In this document: positions 7,611 through 13,655 of the stretch, piece by piece
How the letters are laid out: the number at the start of each line of letters is the position of its first letter
Position numbering within the stretch: the first letter of the stretch is position 1
From: Promethearchaeota archaeon
Lineage (GTDB): Archaea; Asgardarchaeota; Lokiarchaeia; Sigynarchaeales; SOKP01
Assembly (NCBI GenBank): GCA_016839905.1
Contig: JAEOTJ010000245.1
Span: 1 to 23,348, forward strand
DNA length: 23,348 nt
Direction: 5' to 3'
Position numbers and translations under genes: made by a program
The notes under the pieces: model-generated
The model's input: the letters and a program-made list of their open reading frames with translations, nothing else
What the model was told of the DNA's origin: nothing
Database searches by the model: none

Positions 7611-7647
7611 GTTTAAAGACCCTCTCTAATACTCGTAGGATGGAAAT
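7611..7647 (+). repeat. Solitary CRISPR-repeat-like unit
   Basis: A 37-base stretch starts GTTTAAAGACCC and ends TCGTAGGATGGAAAT. Length, the GTTTAAAG-type start and the GGATGGAAAT end match the form of archaeal CRISPR repeats, for example the Methanocaldococcus-type end GGAATGGAAAT. It is more GC-rich than its surroundings. No second full copy at spacer distance is present, so it is not an array. Single repeats of this kind are known from archaeal viruses and plasmids. The identification is by form only. Confidence 0.35.
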
Positions 7648-7930
7648 AGGAAGCGTAAGAATGTATCTTTTTTAGTAATTTTATTTGAAGTTTTTTTTGA
7701 AGTAATTTTTTTAAAGAAAATATTTTGAATAGTTACGCAAAATACTTACTTTTTACTAATACCAGTAGTTTTTTTATATATATATATTAAGGGAGATATA
7801 TGGTATCAAAATAGTAACGGGATTTAAAAATATCTTAGTATTTTTAGTATTTTATAACTTCGATAAGTTATCAAATTCTAATTTAATATTTTACACTTAG
7901 AAAATAACAAACTAATCTTATATTTTTCAT

Positions 7931-7951
7931 ATACTTCTAGGGGATTGAAAT
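7931..7951 (+). repeat. Partial second CRISPR-repeat-like motif
   Basis: ATACTTCTAGGGGATTGAAAT resembles the last 19 bases of the unit at 7611-7647 (ATACTCGTAGGATGGAAAT), with 16 matching positions and a two-base insertion. It lies about 300 bases downstream, too far for one spacer. The match could be chance in AT-rich DNA, although this piece is itself relatively G-rich. Confidence 0.2.
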
Positions 7952-7968
7952 GTGTTTTTCAAGAATAA

Positions 7969-8035
7969 TCATACTATTCATACTATTGGTAACAAGTCAA
8001 TAAGTCATTAAAAAGTTGGAAAGTCAAAAGTTATT
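7969..8035 (+). repeat. Iteron-like repeat cluster
   Basis: Two tandem copies of TCATACTAT (7969-7986) are followed by five copies of AAGTC or AAGTT starting at 7994, 8002, 8013, 8021 and 8029, spaced 8, 11, 8 and 8 bases. Regular short spacing on one strand suggests protein-binding iterons, at an origin or as an operator for the gene at 8138. Confidence 0.4.
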
Positions 8036-8137
8036 GAGAATATGACATTTGACCATATTATTAAAAGGTTAATTATTAAATTATTAAATCAATATCGTTT
8101 TTTTATTTAAAAAGAACCATAATTTAAGATAAATATT

Positions 8138-8422
8138 ATGCCCGTACCAATTGATAGAAATGATCAAAAGATTGATAAAACAATAAAAGAAAAGATTATT
8201 AATTTTCTTAAGGGGAATAAAGGAAAAGCGTATTCTATTCAAGAAATATATGAAACTATTAATGATATTACTGTTGTACCAAATGAAAAACCATATATTT
8301 TAATCTATAATCTTGGAATTCTTACTTATGCGATAACATGTGGATTTCTAAAAGGAATAGGAGTTTTTAAGAGTAAGGAAGTAGATGGTATTTCTTATTT
8401 TTTCCTACCTGATTCTAAATAA
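8138..8422 (+). CDS. 94-aa winged-helix-like hypothetical protein
   Basis: The frame starts at an ATG just after an AT-rich tract. Residues 15-90 alternate helix and strand in a pattern like a small winged helix: TIKEKIINFLKGN, then YSIQEIYETI, a longer helix, and a C-terminal hairpin (FKSKEVDGISYFFLP). There is no Cys motif or membrane segment. It stands alone between the noncoding repeat region and two minus-strand genes, and may bind the repeats upstream of it. Family not recognised. Confidence 0.62.
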   Translation: MPVPIDRNDQKIDKTIKEKIINFLKGNKGKAYSIQEIYETINDITVVPNEKPYILIYNLGILTYAITCGFLKGIGVFKSKEVDGISYFFLPDSK

Positions 8423-8473
8423 TACATCTTACTTACAAACTCACGCTACTTACACGATTTTTTTATTAATTTT

Positions 8474-8728
8474 CTAACTTTTCTTGGAGTTAAATCTCTT
8501 TAACAACTTCTTTACCTCTGGATTATGAGTTACTAAGAATCTTTTCAGAGTTTTTAAAGAGGTATTTTTCTCAAATCGGTTAAAACATTCATCACATATA
8601 TAAGCTGTTTGATCTTCTGCTTTTTCATCTCCTATAATGTCAGGTTTGATTATGAGATTATAATCATCTTTTAGATTTTTAGTAGCTTTTTTTCCTTCAC
8701 AAAAGTCACATTTTTCTTGAATATTCAT
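8474..8728 (-). CDS. Small zinc-binding protein (two CxxC knuckles)
   Basis: This 84-aa protein has two CxxC pairs, C7-x2-C10 and C45-x2-C48, 34 residues apart, enough to bind one zinc ion in a treble-clef-like or zinc-ribbon fold. The tail is basic and helical (LKTLKRFLVTHNPEVKKLLKRF), suggesting nucleic-acid or protein contact. It is convergent with the gene at 8138 and begins a run of three minus-strand orphans. No specific family is recognised. Confidence 0.65.
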   Translation of the reverse strand: MNIQEKCDFCEGKKATKNLKDDYNLIIKPDIIGDEKAEDQTAYICDECFNRFEKNTSLKTLKRFLVTHNPEVKKLLKRFNSKKS

Positions 8729-8861
8729 GATAAGATAATTTGCTGTAATTAAATATAAAGGTTCATTTGAAACTATATTTTCAAGAAAAACTACACTAAT
8801 CGTACTATTTAGGCAATAATTCTTGATAATTTATTAAAGACTATAAAGACAATAAGTCAAT

Positions 8862-9137
8862 TTAGAACTTCAATTGTAAGGGAGCGAAAAGAACTTTAAG
8901 CCATATATCAGTGATGTCAGTGATCTTATCCTCTTCAATTGTTCCATTGAATCTAATAGGCATCTCTTTTTTTAGGAATGGGATATAATTTTTACCTATT
9001 GAAATTTTGGTATTATAATTCTTACCATTAATATCTATAACAAGATTTAAAATTTCTATTGAAGTTGTTCCTCCTTTTCCAAAAGGGTCTGCTTCCTGAC
9101 TAATTATAATTCCTTCAAATTCTTCTATAATATTCAC
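8862..9137 (-). CDS. 91-aa beta-rich hypothetical protein
   Basis: The product alternates hydrophobic and polar residues in short strands (EGIIISQEA, TSIEILNLVIDING, TKISIGKNYIPFL, PIRFNGTIEEDKITDITDIWLKVL), so a small beta-barrel such as an OB-like fold is possible. That would fit single-strand nucleic-acid binding, but no key residues identify it. The leader shows no strong SD. A TGTACA-type palindrome lies about 100 bases upstream. Family not recognised. Confidence 0.58.
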   Translation of the reverse strand: MNIIEEFEGIIISQEADPFGKGGTTSIEILNLVIDINGKNYNTKISIGKNYIPFLKKEMPIRFNGTIEEDKITDITDIWLKVLFAPLQLKF

Positions 9138-9236
9138 CTTATTTTTTTGATATGTGAACTATTGGTCTAATATTATTTAAAAATATAAAGCAATAATAAT
9201 CCTTCATAGGATATGAATACACGGTCTCTATCTTGA

Positions 9237-9251
9237 TGTACATTTTGTACA
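9237..9251. promoter_or_regulatory. Palindromic operator candidate
   Basis: TGTACATTTTGTACA consists of two TGTACA half-sites separated by TTT. It lies in the 195-base gap upstream of the minus-strand gene starting at 9137 and downstream of the next minus-strand gene. A site for a dimeric regulator encoded in the element is possible. Confidence 0.35.
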
Positions 9252-9332
9252 TTAGAGAAGAACCAATCTTCTCTTATTCTAAGATTTCTTTTATTTCGTT
9301 GAAAAGATTGATTTAAAGTGTGATAATCTATT

Positions 9333-9596
9333 TCAATATTTCTCTAAAGCCAAATAAGTAATACTATTATGTTTTTCAATATTATAAATATTTCTTACCA
9401 TTTTTCGTATTCTTTTACTCAAGCTCAGGCGAATTGATGTTTTATTTAGGGAATAAGGGTAAAACTCATTTATAATTTCATTACTCAACCTGGAGATCTT
9501 GAAATAGGAGTTAGGTTTTATTTTATTAGTAATGAAATCATTTAAGTACGAGTCTTTCACTTCTGGAGTTATAATTTCATAATATTTCTGATTAAT
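9333..9596 (-). CDS. 87-aa basic winged-helix-like protein, probable ATT start
   Basis: The nearest standard start in frame is a GTG at 9560 (75 aa), but it has no SD. Instead AAGGAGTGATC at 9604-9614 (minus strand) lies seven bases before an in-frame ATT at 9596, after an in-frame stop. Starting there adds twelve residues, with N-terminus MNQKYYEIITPEVKDS. The rest is helical and basic (SIRLSLSKRIRKMVRNI), consistent with a small DNA-binding winged helix. It is divergent from the six-gene operon at 9812 and may regulate it through the repeats at 9681-9736. Role inferred; start uncertain. Confidence 0.55.
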   Translation of the reverse strand: MNQKYYEIITPEVKDSYLNDFITNKIKPNSYFKISRLSNEIINEFYPYSLNKTSIRLSLSKRIRKMVRNIYNIEKHNSITYLALEKY

Positions 9597-9680
9597 CGTT
9601 TTTGATCACTCCTTAAGAATCAGAATTTATTTACTATGATATATAATTTGATTATAGTTAATTAAATGCTACCTAATTCT

Positions 9681-9758
9681 TGCTCATTTATGATCAATTC
9701 TAATTAAATATGCTCATCAATGTTCATTTCTAATCATTTTAAGAGAGGTATTTATATA
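9681..9758 (+). promoter_or_regulatory. Direct-repeat operator and TATA box of the six-gene operon
   Basis: Two copies of a 26-base repeat starting TGCTCAT lie at 9681-9706 and 9711-9736 and match at 21 of 26 positions, with starts 30 bases apart, about three helical turns. A purine-rich BRE-like AGAGAGGTA and a TATA box TTTATATA (9751-9758) follow directly, predicting a start near 9780. The repeats sit where an activator or repressor would contact the promoter. Confidence 0.55.
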
Positions 9759-9811
9759 CTAAATTTCATATTATTAACTTAGATAAATTAATTAAAAAAA
9801 GGTATGAAAAA

Positions 9812-10555
9812 ATGGAAAAAGATATGGTCGAGAAAGCCTGTAGAGTTAAGATGTACGATGATTTTCTAAATGCGGGTTATTCTCCTCAAGATTCGATTAA
9901 GAGGCTTAATAGATATTGTTCTAATATTAAAGTATATAGGCAATCTGATTTCAGGGAAAATGGCAATTTACTCTACAATGAAAAATTTCAAAAAGGCATG
10001 TTTGCTCCTAAGCTTTCTAAAAAAGAACTTTTAGTTAAACAAGTTAAGGACATGGTTGAGGCTGATATAAAGCAGAAAGGTACACTGGATTTCGGGCAAT
10101 TTAATAAGCCTAAAGACAAGGGTGCATTTGAAGATTATTTTAGAATTAAAGACATGGATGGCCCACATTTTATAGATAAAAATGGCGATCCAGAATTAAA
10201 CGAGAAATTACAAAAATACAATCCAGGAATGGATGATCGAAAATTCGATAGACGTGCTAGAGAATACCTGGAATCTGATGGGGAAAATGCTGAGGAGGAT
10301 GAGGATTCGGAAGAGCAAGACTTCATAGATGAGAGAATTGAGAAGAATATAGAAATACTTCTAAATGATCACATTAGGAAGAGCATTCCTCCTCCTCGTG
10401 AGAATATCACGCTGAGAAATGATTTTTGGGATAAGTATCATGGGCTTAGAGGGAGTACGATTACGATAGAAGCAGAGGAAGTTAAACCTACGGAAGATTT
10501 CAGTTTAGATACTAAAAAAATGGCTAAATATATTAAAAGGAAGTATTTTAGGTGA
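9812..10555 (+). CDS. Unknown protein, first gene of a six-gene operon
   Basis: The ATG is preceded by a GGTATGA-type SD and a clear promoter. The 247-aa product is hydrophilic, with no membrane segment or signal peptide. Residues 1-45 are helical with two Cys (ACRVKMYDDFLNAGYSP). A Glu/Asp-rich tract lies at about 153-170, and a basic helical tail ends KKMAKYIKRKYFR. No known motif is visible. It overlaps the next gene by four bases if that gene starts at GTG. As first and largest product of a tightly packed operon it may be a structural or scaffold protein, but nothing in the sequence proves this. Confidence 0.72.
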   Translation: MEKDMVEKACRVKMYDDFLNAGYSPQDSIKRLNRYCSNIKVYRQSDFRENGNLLYNEKFQKGMFAPKLSKKELLVKQVKDMVEADIKQKGTLDFGQFNKPKDKGAFEDYFRIKDMDGPHFIDKNGDPELNEKLQKYNPGMDDRKFDRRAREYLESDGENAEEDEDSEEQDFIDERIEKNIEILLNDHIRKSIPPPRENITLRNDFWDKYHGLRGSTITIEAEEVKPTEDFSLDTKKMAKYIKRKYFR

Positions 10556-10932
10556 TTAAAATTACTACTCGAAAGAAAATCATTAGAGTTCTAATGGAAG
10601 CATTAGATGGTTTATATTTTAATGAGATATATGATAATATCAATACAACTACTTCCAAACCGAACGTGAGTCGTAGGCTTAATAATCTGATGGAAGATGG
10701 CATTGTAATAGCGAGACCTGCTGAAAATCATAAGAAAGGGAAGAAATATTATTTCTACAATCCATTGATTAAATTTATTGTTCTAAATAGGGGAAAAAAC
10801 ATTACAGATAAGGATATTCTCTACGAGGTTGCAAGGTTAGGTAAAAAAGCATTACCTTTCATAGAGCATTATGCCCAGTGGATTAATGAACAACAGAAAA
10901 ACTTAGATTATGAGGTGTTATTAAATGAGTAA
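10552..10932 (+). CDS. Winged-helix DNA-binding protein
   Basis: Residues 5-75 follow a winged-helix (ArsR/MarR-like) pattern: RKKIIRVLMEALDG, FNEIYDNI, then recognition helix PNVSRRLNNLMEDGIV, and a wing with KKGKKYYFYNP. The rest is a helical tail that may dimerise. The start is either the GTG at 10552 (ATGA-like overlap with the previous stop) or an ATT at 10561, since AGGTGAT at 10550-10556 sits four bases before that ATT. It likely regulates its own operon, perhaps through the repeats at 9681-9736. No metal-binding motif was seen. Confidence 0.78.
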   Translation: MIKITTRKKIIRVLMEALDGLYFNEIYDNINTTTSKPNVSRRLNNLMEDGIVIARPAENHKKGKKYYFYNPLIKFIVLNRGKNITDKDILYEVARLGKKALPFIEHYAQWINEQQKNLDYEVLLNE

Positions 10933-11638
10933 AGAACCTCTGGAAATGGCTAAGGAACAAGCGTTAGATACCGTGCGTAAGCTGAGAAGTCTGGGAGTGA
11001 CAGTTGAGGAGTTATTTTCGATTGTTAAAAAGTTTGATCCCGACTTTAGAAAGCCTGAATGGTCGGTATTTGAGACGTTTAAGAGGATGTTGCCAAGCGA
11101 ATTAGCGAAAATAAGGGAAGAGAATGAGTTTGATACGAAAACTAAGAAGGGTAAAGAGACTTTAAAGGATGGCTACCTGGAAATTTACGAGAAGCAATTA
11201 GTAAATTATAAAGTTGTAATGGAAGAGCTAAATAAAGCAGCGAGGCGATACGAGCAAATTCAACGGGATTTTTATGCGAATACTACGATTGAAGATAACT
11301 TACTTGAATGGGCTGAAGGTCATGGTAAGAAAATTTACTATTGTACTCAATGCGAGGAAATAATGCATGATGGGGACTTGCTGGCAGCTTACAACCGTTT
11401 ATATACTAAGCGAAGTGGATGGAAGATTATAGGTAATAATCCATTTGGAGCTGGATTGGTAATCGAGAAAGATGAATTGTACTGCCCGAATTGTAAGACA
11501 CATGAAAAATTACTTTCCAAGCAATTGGAAGCGAGAGTTAAAGAGCTGGAGTCTCAAAATGAGATCCTAGTAAAATCCGTGAGTATTTTAATGAAAAATG
11601 GTAAAAAAGTAAAAGAGGTTAAAGTCAAAAATGGATAA
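10925..11638 (+). CDS. Zinc-ribbon and coiled-coil protein of unknown function
   Basis: This 237-aa protein has GAGGTG as SD, seven bases before the ATG, and overlaps the previous gene by eight bases. Residues 1-130 are helical and charged. Two CxxC knuckles follow: C140-x2-C143 and C187-x2-C190, with an intervening GNNPFGAGLVI loop, forming a zinc ribbon of unusual 43-residue spacing. The C-terminal 40 residues are a Leu/Glu/Lys helix likely to form a coiled coil. Zinc-ribbon plus coiled coil suggests nucleic-acid or assembly functions. No family is recognised. Confidence 0.72.
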   Translation: MSKEPLEMAKEQALDTVRKLRSLGVTVEELFSIVKKFDPDFRKPEWSVFETFKRMLPSELAKIREENEFDTKTKKGKETLKDGYLEIYEKQLVNYKVVMEELNKAARRYEQIQRDFYANTTIEDNLLEWAEGHGKKIYYCTQCEEIMHDGDLLAAYNRLYTKRSGWKIIGNNPFGAGLVIEKDELYCPNCKTHEKLLSKQLEARVKELESQNEILVKSVSILMKNGKKVKEVKVKNG

Positions 11639-11855
11639 TATAAACGTAATCTCTAAGATATGCGATCAATTAGAGAAAATATTGAAAATGATGTTGGATC
11701 TTAATGGAAAAGTGGAGTCCAATAAAGAATTGTATCGGGAATGTTTCCATCGAGTTTATGAAGACATGGGTAAGACCGTTAAGCTGCTTACTCAAGAACC
11801 AAAATATATAAAAAATGAAATAGAAAATAATGAAATAAGAGGTTTATATTTATGA
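11631..11855 (+). CDS. 74-aa helical protein
   Basis: A short, fully helical product starts inside the last codons of the zinc-ribbon gene (eight-base overlap) and ends four bases into the next gene. Its heptad-like spacing of Ile, Leu and Met (ISKICDQLEKILKMMLDLNGKV) suggests a coiled-coil partner. No domain is recognised. The overlaps on both sides are the main evidence that it is real. Confidence 0.6.
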   Translation: MDNINVISKICDQLEKILKMMLDLNGKVESNKELYRECFHRVYEDMGKTVKLLTQEPKYIKNEIENNEIRGLYL

Positions 11856-12277
11856 AATTTACAAAAGAAGAGAAGATATTTTTAGACGAGGTAAAAACGT
11901 TCAATTTGAAATACTTGAATAAGACTGAAACAAATGCCGAGCAGAGGCATTCGTTTAGAGCTGAGAAGATTAGGACTTTTTTAGATGGATGGGAGAAGCA
12001 AAACCCAACAGCTATTAAAGACGCTGTGAAGTTATTCCACGATTTTTCGAGAAATCCAGCCATTTTAGCAGGTAAAATTTACGCTAAATGTGGATACGAT
12101 CAACGTGGTCAGAGATTACTCTCTGAAATTAAGAAAGAAGAAGAAATTGAGGCTAAAAAACAAGCAGAATTAGAAGCTAAAACAGCAGCTAAACTTACTA
12201 AAAAACAAGAAATTTTAGAAATGTTCAATCAGCTAAAAACAAGAGTAGAGGCATTTGAAAACGATGGAAAGTCTTAA
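11852..12277 (+). CDS. 141-aa helical hypothetical protein
   Basis: The ATG overlaps the previous stop by four bases (ATGA) and has AAGAGGT as SD. Residues 1-90 are mixed helices (KFTKEEKIFLDEVKTFN; FSRNPAILAGKIYAKCGYDQ). Residues 95-125 form an Ala/Glu/Lys-rich single helix. No catalytic motif, Cys pair or membrane segment is present. It belongs with its neighbours in one translationally coupled unit, but its function cannot be told. Confidence 0.65.
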   Translation: MKFTKEEKIFLDEVKTFNLKYLNKTETNAEQRHSFRAEKIRTFLDGWEKQNPTAIKDAVKLFHDFSRNPAILAGKIYAKCGYDQRGQRLLSEIKKEEEIEAKKQAELEAKTAAKLTKKQEILEMFNQLKTRVEAFENDGKS

Positions 12278-12710
12278 ATCAGCGTATTTTTCTTCAGATT
12301 TTCAGGGTAAAAAAGAAATCTGGAAAGAAATTAGGGAAAATACGAAAGGTAAGAAATTGCCTGAAGTATTAGAAGCTATTCGTCATGACTTCGTCGTGAA
12401 TGGTATTTTACACTTGCTTGGAAAAGGAGATCCTTCACATGAAAATGAATGGCACGAAATACAGAGAATTGACGACTTCAATAACATGGAAGCGATACAC
12501 GATCATTTAGAAAAAGCCCAAGAGGAAATTACAGAGATTTTGGGATATTTCACGAACGCTGCCGAACAAAACATGTTTTTATTAGAAGAGCATGATAATT
12601 ACATGAAAGACTTTGCTAAGAAATTAGGAGAAGGAAAAATGTACATCAATGTGGATAAGCTATCTCTTTATTACATTACTGAAGATGGTAAAAAATATGT
12701 TAGAAAATAA
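12264..12710 (+). CDS. 148-aa hypothetical protein, last gene of the operon
   Basis: The ATG at 12264 is preferred over the in-frame TTG at 12255 because GTAGAGGC lies about twelve bases upstream and ATG is the usual start here. The gene overlaps the previous one by 14 bases. The product is acidic and helical, with an Asp/Glu/His-rich middle (HENEWHEIQRIDDFNN, EAIHDHLEKAQEEITEIL) and a short strand-rich C-terminus (LSLYYITEDGKKYV). The several His residues might bind metal, but no motif matches a known enzyme. The operon ends here with a hairpin at 12748-12768. Confidence 0.65.
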   Translation: MESLKSAYFSSDFQGKKEIWKEIRENTKGKKLPEVLEAIRHDFVVNGILHLLGKGDPSHENEWHEIQRIDDFNNMEAIHDHLEKAQEEITEILGYFTNAAEQNMFLLEEHDNYMKDFAKKLGEGKMYINVDKLSLYYITEDGKKYVRK

Positions 12711-12747
12711 TCACGCTCACCCACATCCTTTTTTGAATAATATAACG

Positions 12748-12768
12748 GGGTTAGGGGTTTTTTAACCC
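12748..12768 (+). terminator. Hairpin after the six-gene operon
   Basis: GGGTTA (12748-12753) pairs with TAACCC (12763-12768), and a T-run lies within the loop. GGGTT (12755-12759) could pair with AACCC (12764-12768) instead. The GC-rich stem stands out in AT-rich DNA 38 bases after the operon stop. A terminator or RNA-processing role is likely. Confidence 0.4.
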
Positions 12769-12782
12769 TTTCCCAATTAAAA

Positions 12783-12911
12783 ATGAAAAATGAAAAGAGA
12801 GAGAGCATAGAACGTGAAAGACGTTTAAGGCAATGGGCTGAATACCTTAGAACCGTACCAGAATCGATCATTGAATTACTTAAAAGACCAATACTGATCG
12901 GTGATAACTGA
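12783..12911 (+). CDS. 42-aa basic micro-ORF
   Basis: The frame begins MKNEKRESIERERRLRQWAE and ends at TGA 12909-12911. It is Arg-rich and helical with a Trp, like a short nucleic-acid-binding or adaptor peptide. It has no strong SD, but it ends exactly where the next zinc-knuckle frame begins, so the two appear linked. Support is modest. Confidence 0.4.
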   Translation: MKNEKRESIERERRLRQWAEYLRTVPESIIELLKRPILIGDN

Positions 12912-13087
12912 TTCTCGTTATAAAATGCCCTAAATGTAAAAGTAGCATGAGATTAACCAAAATAAAGCAGGTTAATCGATATAATGGGAAGGAATACTTC
13001 AAAAAAGCATGGCAATGTGAGACATGCCGTTTTTACATAAATACTAAAAATGTTTTAACAATGTTTAACAATGTATTACATTTTTAA
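12911..13087 (+). CDS. 58-aa zinc-ribbon protein with probable ATT start
   Basis: The frame encodes a compact zinc ribbon: CPKC near residues 6-9 and CETC near 38-41, separated by a basic beta-type stretch (MRLTKIKQVNRYNGKEYF). An in-frame stop at 12905-12907 leaves no ATG, GTG or TTG before the first CxxC. The only possible starts are CTG 12908, ATT 12911 and a few weaker codons. GGTGAT at 12900-12905 sits five bases before ATT 12911, which is taken as the start. The 3' end overlaps the convergent gene at 13076-13318 by 12 bases. Role unknown; small zinc ribbons often assist transcription or replication in archaeal elements. Confidence 0.6.
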   Translation: MLVIKCPKCKSSMRLTKIKQVNRYNGKEYFKKAWQCETCRFYINTKNVLTMFNNVLHF

Positions 13088-13318
13088 TACAAATCCCTTA
13101 CTAAAATCTAACTTACTTACTTTTTTTTCAAGTTCATTTTTAGTAATACCTAATTTCTCAGGGTATTTCTTTAATACCAATAATTCGAGTAAATCTTCAA
13201 TGAAATCTATATTGTTTTCCTTAAAATAATCATGCAATATGGGATCATAATGCAATATACCATCAACAAATCTAAAAGCCGTTTTAACCAATTCTCTAAC
13301 CATTTCAAATAAAATCAT
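13076..13318 (-). CDS. 80-aa hypothetical protein
   Basis: The product is helical with aromatic and acidic residues (FRFVDGILHYDPILHDYFKEN; FIEDLLELLVLKKYPEKLG), followed by a Lys-rich tail. It lies tail-to-tail with the zinc ribbon, overlapping by 12 bases at the 3' ends. No SD is evident and the gene may be leaderless. No family is recognised. It may mark the right part of the element or a boundary-zone gene. Confidence 0.55.
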   Translation of the reverse strand: MILFEMVRELVKTAFRFVDGILHYDPILHDYFKENNIDFIEDLLELLVLKKYPEKLGITKNELEKKVSKLDFSKGFVLKM

Positions 13319-13351
13319 TATTTTTTAACCATTTAGTGTTATAACTTATTA

Positions 13352-13361
13352 GAACATGTTC
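13352..13361. promoter_or_regulatory. Perfect 10-bp palindrome in divergent promoter region
   Basis: GAACATGTTC is self-complementary and lies between the minus-strand gene starting at 13318 and the AbrB-type gene starting at 13424. Such a site could be the operator of either gene, most simply the AbrB-type protein as autoregulator. Confidence 0.35.
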
Positions 13362-13423
13362 GAATGTATATTTAATATTTTCCAATTACTTAAAAAATTA
13401 TTAATACAAGTTAGAATGAAAAA

Positions 13424-13567
13424 ATGAAAACTACTCTTAAAATCATAAAAATAGGCAATTCAATAGGTATTGTTATCCCTAGTCATATTAAAAAACATTT
13501 TAACTTGAATGTAGATGATCTTATAGAAATAGAAATCAATAAGATCGAAAAAAAAAATCGAACCTGA
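13424..13567 (+). CDS. 47-aa AbrB/MazE-type swapped-hairpin protein
   Basis: The sequence TLKIIKIGNSIGIVIPSHIKKHFNLNVDDLIEIEI follows the AbrB/SpoVT consensus: a first strand with K-x-GNS, the IVIP strand, a short helix, and a final strand after an Asp-rich turn. Such proteins bind DNA as dimers and often serve as antitoxins or transition-state regulators. The length is the minimum for the domain. No toxin gene follows on the same strand. It is a paralogue of the protein at 15227-15373 (same GNSxGI core). It may repress the divergent gene or act alone. Confidence 0.75.
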   Translation: MKTTLKIIKIGNSIGIVIPSHIKKHFNLNVDDLIEIEINKIEKKNRT

Positions 13568-13655
13568 CACGATTGTAATTTTCGATATGAATACAAGTTT
13601 TAAACTCTCATCCTATTGAGTTTAATTTTCAAAAAAAAAATGATCATTTTTTATA

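Larger units (their letters stand above)
7566..8137. other. 572-base noncoding region, candidate replication origin
   Basis: No frame longer than a few dozen codons was seen on either strand. The stretch is very AT-rich and holds, in order: the terminator, a CRISPR-repeat-like unit (7611-7647), an alternating TA run (about 7775-7788), a hairpin ATAACTT-CGAT-AAGTTAT (7854-7871), a second shorter CRISPR-repeat-like piece (7931-7951), a 9-bp tandem repeat TCATACTAT (7969-7986) and five AAGTC/AAGTT motifs (7994-8035). Repeats plus an AT-rich tract directly after the primase-helicase operon fit a replication origin. That is inference; an untranslated RNA or a promoter for the gene at 8138 are alternatives. 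Confidence 0.4.

Noticed and set aside
7566..8137. A true CRISPR array
   Set aside because: Only single repeat-like units at irregular distance; no regular repeat-spacer pattern and no cas gene in the window.
11788..12063. 91-codon minus-strand frame across two operon genes
   Set aside because: It runs across the junction of two overlapping plus-strand genes and has no SD or promoter.
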